From: Polychytrium aggregatum
Taxonomy: Eukaryota > Chytridiomycota > Chytridiomycetes > Polychytriales
Reading direction: 5' to 3'
Length of the DNA: 64,000 nucleotides
Assembly: GCF_025602895.1 (NCBI RefSeq)
Contig: NW_026516217.1
Location: forward strand, 744,001 to 808,000
Position 1 is the first letter of the stretch, and each line of letters starts with the position of its first letter. The notes beneath the pieces were generated by a model. It saw nothing but the letters and a program-made list of their open reading frames with translations, was not told where the DNA came from and ran no database searches. Position numbers and translations under genes: made by a program. This document shows positions 58,017-64,000 of the stretch, piece after piece.

Positions 58017-60118
58017 TCAACCCTCGGGATTCGTGAGCGACTTCTCTCGCGCCTGTTCCAGCAGCGAAATCCACTCGCGCATGGATACCTCCGACTCGGC
58101 GCTCAGGACGATCGTCCGGGCATTCTCGGCCAAAATGACCTTGAAGCAGAAGGGGCGATTCCGATTGACTGGGTCGATGGCAATGATGTCGATAACCGAC
58201 TGCAGAGGAATGAGCCGGCGAACAACATACTCCTACAGATGTACGGTGTGTACATACGAGGTCGTAGTGGTTAGTGCCGCCGCGATACTATGCAGCCTTG
58301 CATGCACCGATTGTCGGCGAACACGGCGCTGACAGAGGGACATTCTCCCCCCCTCCTGGTTTCTCCGATAGCGCTCATCCCTGTGCTATCGTACCTTGGC
58401 ATCTTTGTATATGATGAGGTTGTGGTTTCGCAAAACAAACCATCGGCGCTTCCAGGCTTGCTTGTACTTGGTGCCCTGCTTGTCGAGATAGCCTTGACAC
58501 AGCACCACGTCGCTTTCCATGTAGCCCTGGTCCATGGCGGTAGTGGTGGACTTGGACTTGGTCGTGTCGATGCCGTCGTCTTCCTCCTCACTACTCATCA
58601 CGCCTTCAGCTTCAGGCTCAGCACCCATGACCTTGGCACCCTTTGGACTTGACGCCGTGGGCTTGGCCGACGACTCGTCAAACTTGACCACGCCGACAAG
58701 GCGAGACGGATTGGATGGGGCGTAGGGATGCGAGGCGCTGGGAGTCAAGACCGGAAACGATCCGCTCGGCGGCTGCGTCTGCGTCTGCGCTTGTGTCTGC
58801 GATTGCACTTGCGTCTGCGATTGCACTTGCGTCTGCGATTGCACTTGCGTCTGCGATTGCACTTGCGTCTGCGATTGCACTTGCGTCGGCTGCGGCTGCG
58901 GCTGCGGCTGCGACAGCGACAGCGACAGCGCAGGAGTCTCCTGGCCGACGGTGTCGGTGACTGACACACGCGAGGTGGGGTTGGCCAGGATCGACACAAT
59001 CGGTGCTGACTGATGGTTGGCCCGGGCCAGCATCACGGATGGCGTAGAGGCTACAGTCAGTATCGACTCGGGCGTCGACGTTGCGTTCGATACGAGCGAG
59101 AGCTGGTCATTCTCTCGGCCCTCGGATATAGACATATCCAGGTTTCGGGACAGGATAGGCGCCGCAGGAACGGAAAACGTCACGATCCCAGACGACTTGA
59201 CTCGGGTCAGCCCGGGCTCAAGGTCGGGCGACCGTGCCGGCGACGGAGTCGATACCGTATTGGGCCGATTGGACAAGCTCGACGAAACGGTATCGCTAAA
59301 CTTGACTGCCGGCAAGCTGACACCGCGAGGACGGCTGGCCGATCGGGCGGTCGAGAGGCTTGTGTTGGACTGGGCCGCCGATGGTTGCGACTGCTGCACA
59401 TGGGTCAGCCGATGGGCCTCTCGGATGGCCGCCAGCCACTCGTCGAGCTCTTGGCGAGAGGGGCATTCGATGTAGTAGGTTCTCTGACGAGTGACGACCC
59501 CAAAGACGAAGTCTCGGCGGTTCACCTGCACCTCGGCGATGGCATGGACATCCTCCATGTTGATGACGGTCAGCAACTCGTACTCCTGCGAAAGGAATCG
59601 TCATGGGTCAGGCAGACAGTCCAAGGCTTCGCATCAGCATCACTTGCCGGCTCCTTCCCCACACCGACAACAGACCCGGACAACAGACCCGGACAACAGA
59701 CACCAACCGCACCACGGCGTGCCAGTTGGTGACGACACCGATTGCGAGAGCCATCCCTTACCCGCTCGTCCTTGTAGTACGCCAACCTCGTCGCCCGCAG
59801 AACGAACCACCGCTTCTTCCAGGTCTTGCGCTTCTCGCGACGCTTCTTGAGGTATCCGCTCTTGAGGACTTTTTCGACCTTGAGGGTCTCCAGGCCTGCA
59901 ATCGTGTAGTCGCCGTCGGGGTCCGAGTCGTATCCCGAGGCGTCGTTGGGGTGTTGGACCGCTGGCATCTCGGCCCCGTCCTCGTCTTCCTCGTCAATGC
60001 CGGGTCTGGAGGCACTGGCGGGGACCGTTCCCGAGAGTCTGGTGTCCTCTTGGTCTTCAGAGTCCGAGAACGGGTAGATGATGAGCGGGTGCGACAGGGC
60101 CTGGAGAATGAGGAGCAT
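58017..60118 (-). CDS. Protein with two PH domains and a Gln-Thr-Gln-rich linker
   Basis: Probable membrane-phosphoinositide adaptor. ATG at 60118 (MLLILQALSHPLIIYPFSDS); but a good splice acceptor (CTCCAG before GCCCTG) overlaps this region, so an upstream exon is possible. Stop at 58017-58019. PH1: LKSGYLKKRREKRKTWKKRW and FVLRATRLAYYKDER, continuing EYELLTVINMEDVHAIAE after an intron, closing QELDEWLAAIREAHR. PH2: VLCQGYLDKQGTKYKQAWKR and RWFVLRNHNLIIYKDAK, then EYVVRRLIPLQSVIDII, closing REWISLLEQARE. The linker (about 300 residues) is Ser/Pro/Thr-rich with a QTQVQS repeat. Overall design recalls fungal Opy1-like proteins (two PH domains); not proven. Confidence 0.8.
58770..58895. repeat. 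18-bp coding repeat (QTQVQS)n
   Basis: Four to five copies of an 18-bp unit (CGATTGCACTTGCGTCTG in plus orientation) in the linker of the twin-PH gene; in frame, so it keeps the reading frame at any copy number. Confidence 0.9.
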
Positions 60119-61107
60119 ATAGATACGAGTCAGCGAGGCCGGGACAAGTCGCGGTGGAGATAGGTTTACTGAATCGGGGGCTGATGCCAGGGGTCAGAGA
60201 CACTCGATCGATGGGACCATAACCCCGTCCGCTCTATTGCAGCGCTGCTCTCTCGGTATGCTCACGCCACCAGGGCAGAGAGCTGTGCTGCCCGACGAGC
60301 ACTGCAAGCGGAATGGACGCTGCAGAGACCGCCCATGCCTCCCGACGCCAGGCTCAGAGAAGAAGCAAAGAAACAGGGTCTCGCCTTGCTGCCGGCTTGG
60401 ATGGATGAGTTGCCGCGGACCGGCGATTGAATGATTTCAGTCATGCGATGAGGCTGGAGCCACCGGGCCAGGAAGAGGAATGAGACGGCCTTGAAGCCTG
60501 CGCAAGAGTGGGGAGGTTTGGTCTGGGCGATGGACGAGGCAGATGTGCGGATCGATGGCAAAGGAATGAGGCCGATCAGAGGTCAAGCTGCTTCGAGGCG
60601 GGCGGCGGTGGTGGATGGGCGTCTTGGCCGGGCTGACGGAGCAATGTCCGCCCTTTGGGCCAGCAACAGACGCCATCACACATCGAGAGTGCTCCGATTC
60701 ACCCGTGCAGACCCAGACATGTTGCCACCTTCCAGATCGCCGTTTCGTCGAGTGTCTGTGATGTCCAAGGCAGGCACGCACAATAGAGTACGCTATCGGG
60801 GCTAAAATCAAAAGAGACTGGCCAGATGTATTCAGGACACTACTCTCGAAACCACCGGATTGTCAACGGAGACTGGCACGCAATCCCATGGCCTGCCCAC
60901 CGGGGCCTACGGATCACTATCCCGTCTCGTCTCGAACAAGCTGAATTCAGCGGCTTCCTCCGGCCTGGGCGGCCCCTTAGGCCCTGCAGCTCTCTCTCTC
61001 ACCCTCTCTATCTCTGGACCCACTCGGTCGCAGGAGCTCCTCGAGCGCCAAACGAAGAAGAGGGGAGGGAGAGTACCAGAGCCATGTGGCGGCCAGAACA
61101 GTCTCGC
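60119..61107. other. About 1 kb without a supported gene
   Basis: Between the start of the twin-PH gene and the stop of the coiled-coil gene. No domain-bearing frame seen. Confidence 0.35.
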
Positions 61108-64000
61108 TCACTCAAACCCAGCGCCGCTTGTCGCCGAAAAGAAGAGGCTCTGTCCGCTGATCACCGAGTTGGAGACGCTCCTGTTTGGAGAGGGTGGCAC
61201 CGGCGGCTGGGACTCGATCTTCTTCGAGAATGTGATGCTGGTGCTCTTGGGCCGAGTAACGACGTGGGGAGGGCTGTAACCGCCGCCGATGTTGGCCAGG
61301 CCCTTGGCACCCTCCGACGACGACGGCACCATTGATAGGGAGGTCGTCTTGGAGAGAATTGGCACAATCGTCGAAGCCGGTCGGGCCACGACTGAGTGCG
61401 GGCTGCTGCTTCCTGGGCTGGGCTCGGAGGGGCCGAAGCTCTTGCGTCGTGCGTCATAAGTGCCGGTGGAATGGGTAGTCGGGCTGCTGCAGACATGGGC
61501 GGGCGAGCCGTTGCTCGATAGTTCATTCGACGGGGTGCTGTCCTCCCGGGTTGATGACGATCCAACTGACTCGGATGGATTGAAGCTCTCTTTGGACTCT
61601 TTCTTCTTGCGAGCCGACTCCTTGAGCCGTTCCCATCGGTCTTTATACTGAAGCAGATCGCATAGTTGGTTAACATGTGCGTGGATATGGATGCCACTGC
61701 TCGGCCCCGGCATCCACATCGATCGCCACACACAATGAAAGGATTGCTCAAAGGCGGTGCTCCAGAAGAGTCCGGGATGTTCTACATGCCCGCGCATCAC
61801 CTACCTTGTTCATCACCAGTGTCTGGGGGGGGGCATAGCGTCAAAAGATGATCGATGCGCATCAGTCAGTCAGTCGCACAGCAACCAGACTATCGAAAAA
61901 GGCCAACGCGATACAGTGCGCCCAAACAATGCAGCGACACATGAAAGCTAACCTGCGCCTCGTTCTCTTGCTTGCACTTTTCGAGCTCGGCTTCGAGTTC
62001 AGCCACTCGGGATTCTAGAGACAGTCAATGGCCGTCAGCCGCGGTGGCGGTGCAGATAGTGCTAGAAGTCGAATTGTCCATATGCATGCCAGGCTGCACC
62101 AGATACTTTCATGCGGAAGCTTACGCAAGTCGGTGTCCATGGGATCGGTCATGGTGCCAACATGTTTGCCAGAGGCCGGGGTCGAGTACTGGCGAGAGAG
62201 ACCAAGAGGGCTCTGCTTATACCGCTTGGCTTGCTTCTGGACGTCCTGGCGGAACTGGATGATGCTGTTGCGGAGAACACTATTCTCTTCCCACGCCTGG
62301 AGATATACGCAACGATGTGGTTGGTCAGGCTTCGGACAAGAACTCGCTGGGCGACATCGACGATCCGCACGGCCGACCAGGGTACCCTCTGTGGCGATAT
62401 TCAGCCACCAAGGCGGCGCGAATATTCTTGGGCCATTCACAGTCCGTGTAGATCTCGACTGGCAGCCAAAACTTTGGAGAGTCGGCCAGCAAGTATGAGG
62501 GCCCTGTGGCGAGCCTACCTTCTCCATAACAGCCAGACGCTTTGTCAGCGCATCGATTGTCGTCCGGAGCTCGTCGTTTTCGGCCATGAGCTCATCCGCG
62601 GTTCGGTTTACTGTTGCGACGCTACGTCAAGAAACACTGCTGTGAGTTTCTTCACCCATGAGCGATTGCAGCTGCCGTGTGTCAGTGGCGCGATAGAGAC
62701 CTTACCTTGGCTTGGTAACAGACGAGGCGGATGTGAGAATGCCTGATGAGAAGGAGCCAGTGCTCTCGACCTTGCCTCCAATGGCCTCACTCGCTCGGCC
62801 AACGTCGACCTCAGCGGCTGTGTCCGCGTTGGCAGTTCGGGCCTGCCCAAAGTAGTTTGAGTCGATGGACGCGCTGGGATCGCCAAAGACGACATTTTCG
62901 CCTCCGAATCGAGCGGCAGGGCTCGCGCCCGCAAAGGTAGACTGGGGACCGGAGCGCTCATGGTCCGACCCGGCGGGGCTGCTGACCGGAAGGACCGACG
63001 AACCGATCTTGTCGCCATTGGGCACCATAAAGTACGAGTTGAGGATGCTTGTGGTCTTCATGGTGTCGGACATATCGCGCGGGTTAGGTTCATGCCGAAC
63101 ACCGTCGGGCGGGTTTCCCCACGATGAGTCTGCGCGGCATTAAACGAAGTGATGTTAAAGCTTGCACTCAAGCAGCTCGCCGGGGGAGGACAGCTCGGGT
63201 GCGAATGGTGAGGAAACAGAGCATCGCGATGAATATGCGATCAAGGGTATCTGCGTGATCATGGCGGGGCTAGAACCAGCATCAATCCTGAAGATGCATG
63301 TGGTGATAGACTCGGCCAGCCAGCCAGCCAGCCAGCCAACCAGCCAACCAGCCAACCAGCCAACCAGCCAACCAGCCAACCAGCCAACCAGCCATGCAGA
63401 CCTACCTTGGTGCGCATACTCGGGGATGGTTTGTTGATACTCGAGCGGTGCAAGGGCAGAGGAAGGAGGAACGGGCGCATTTGCCGACGGAATTGGAGCC
63501 GTGGCAAATGCTATTGGTCCGGTGATCGAGACCTTTTGAACCAAACTCTCGACAACGTCCCAAAACTTGTTGAAGGGATCCTCTGGATCATCGTCCGCGT
63601 CCTGGTGCCATCAACGTATATCGTATCAGACTATCTCGTATCAGACCGTCTCGTATCAGACTGTGCGCAAAGACTAAAGTGAAGACTACTTGATTGCCCT
63701 GGCCAATTCACCCGACGGATTCCACGGGCAGAGATTCGTCCATCGGGGCACACAGCCAATCCGTCCAGCCGGGTTCCCACCCCGTTGGAGATCGTACGTC
63801 TATCCTCCTTTGCAGATTCGCTTGCAACTCACATTCGCCTGGCTATTCATGATAAAGTAGCTTTTCTCAATCGACCGTCGCCCGGCCTCGGAGGCATCCA
63901 GAGACTCGACAGGCACCGTGGCTGACAGCCAAGATTGTCGCAGGCGTCGTGTTTGGTGGTGGTTTGGTCCGTTTGTTGCAGCATGCCCAGAGTTTGTTTG
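61108..64000 (-). CDS. Coiled-coil protein, Atg38/NRBF2-like candidate, partial at right edge
   Basis: Gene extends past 64000. Coding pieces, 5' to 3': SLDASEAGRRSIEKSYFIM (about 63900-63840); DPEDPFNKFWDVVESLVQK and SITGPIAFATAPIPSA (about 63600-63430); MKTTSILNSYFMVPNGDKI (63073-62705); TADELMAENDELRTTIDALT and KRLAVMEK (about 62630-62520), a coiled coil; AWEENSVLRNSIIQFRQDVQ; ESRVAELEAELEKCKQEN (about 62010-61955); then CDLLQYKDRWERLKESARKK and a Ser/Pro-rich tail, stop at 61108. The order MIT-like N-terminus, PFxKFW block, coiled coil resembles Atg38, a PI3-kinase complex I subunit of autophagy, but I rate this only as a candidate. One intron carries a CCAGCCAA repeat. Confidence 0.5.
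63319..63393. repeat. (CCAGCCAA)n intronic repeat
   Basis: CCAG units turning into about seven CCAGCCAA units, inside an intron of the coiled-coil gene. Confidence 0.9.

Overview
The window is nuclear DNA of a fungus, most probably a zoosporic (chytrid-type) one. Genes are split by many short GT-AG introns, intergenic gaps are small, and one gene is a clear IFT27, an intraflagellar-transport GTPase kept only in lineages with a flagellum. A Fanzor-type nuclease fragment fits the same setting. No exact species can be named from the sequence alone.

Layout. 1-3.4 kb: minus-strand Rho1 GEF (DEP-DH-PH) running off the left edge. 4.1-13.6 kb: a very intron-rich Trm732/THADA gene. 13.9-15.2 kb: Gfo/Idh/MocA oxidoreductase, divergent from a RAD51C-like recombinase (15.5-17.2 kb). 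17.3-18.3 kb: a TPR gene, divergent from IFT27 (18.6-20.0 kb), followed by GINS subunit Psf2 (20.3-21.6 kb). 22.6-23.0 kb: a small Ser-rich protein with a TATA box. 24.5-25.7 kb: an EF-hand protein. 25.8-28.7 kb: an AT-richer mobile-element island with a decayed CxC-type transposase (minus) and the C-terminal half of a Fanzor nuclease (plus), followed by a cluster of hairpins and a T-run.

29.2-38.8 kb: two convergent paralogous adenylation-thiolation-reductase (NRPS-like carboxylate reductase) genes. Their 5' ends (about 1.3 kb) form an almost identical inverted repeat, while their 3' exons are clearly diverged. 39.9-45.5 kb: WD40 exons and an upstream exon with SUMO-interacting motifs and a huge Ser-Pro repeat, probably one gene. 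46.4-48.5 kb: a secreted vanadium-haloperoxidase-like protein. 49.1-50.9 kb: a membrane protein with a cytoplasmic SH3 domain. 51.4-53.6 kb: pyruvate kinase. 55.0-57.4 kb: F-box/JmjC protein. 58.0-60.1 kb: a protein with two PH domains. 61.1 kb to the right edge: a coiled-coil protein resembling Atg38.

Most genes are unrelated housekeeping genes (cell-wall signalling, tRNA modification, DNA repair and replication, cilium, glycolysis). The two places that deserve attention are the Fanzor/transposase island and the reductase pair next to it. A general trait is the large number of intronic micro- and minisatellites, nearly every one with a different unit.
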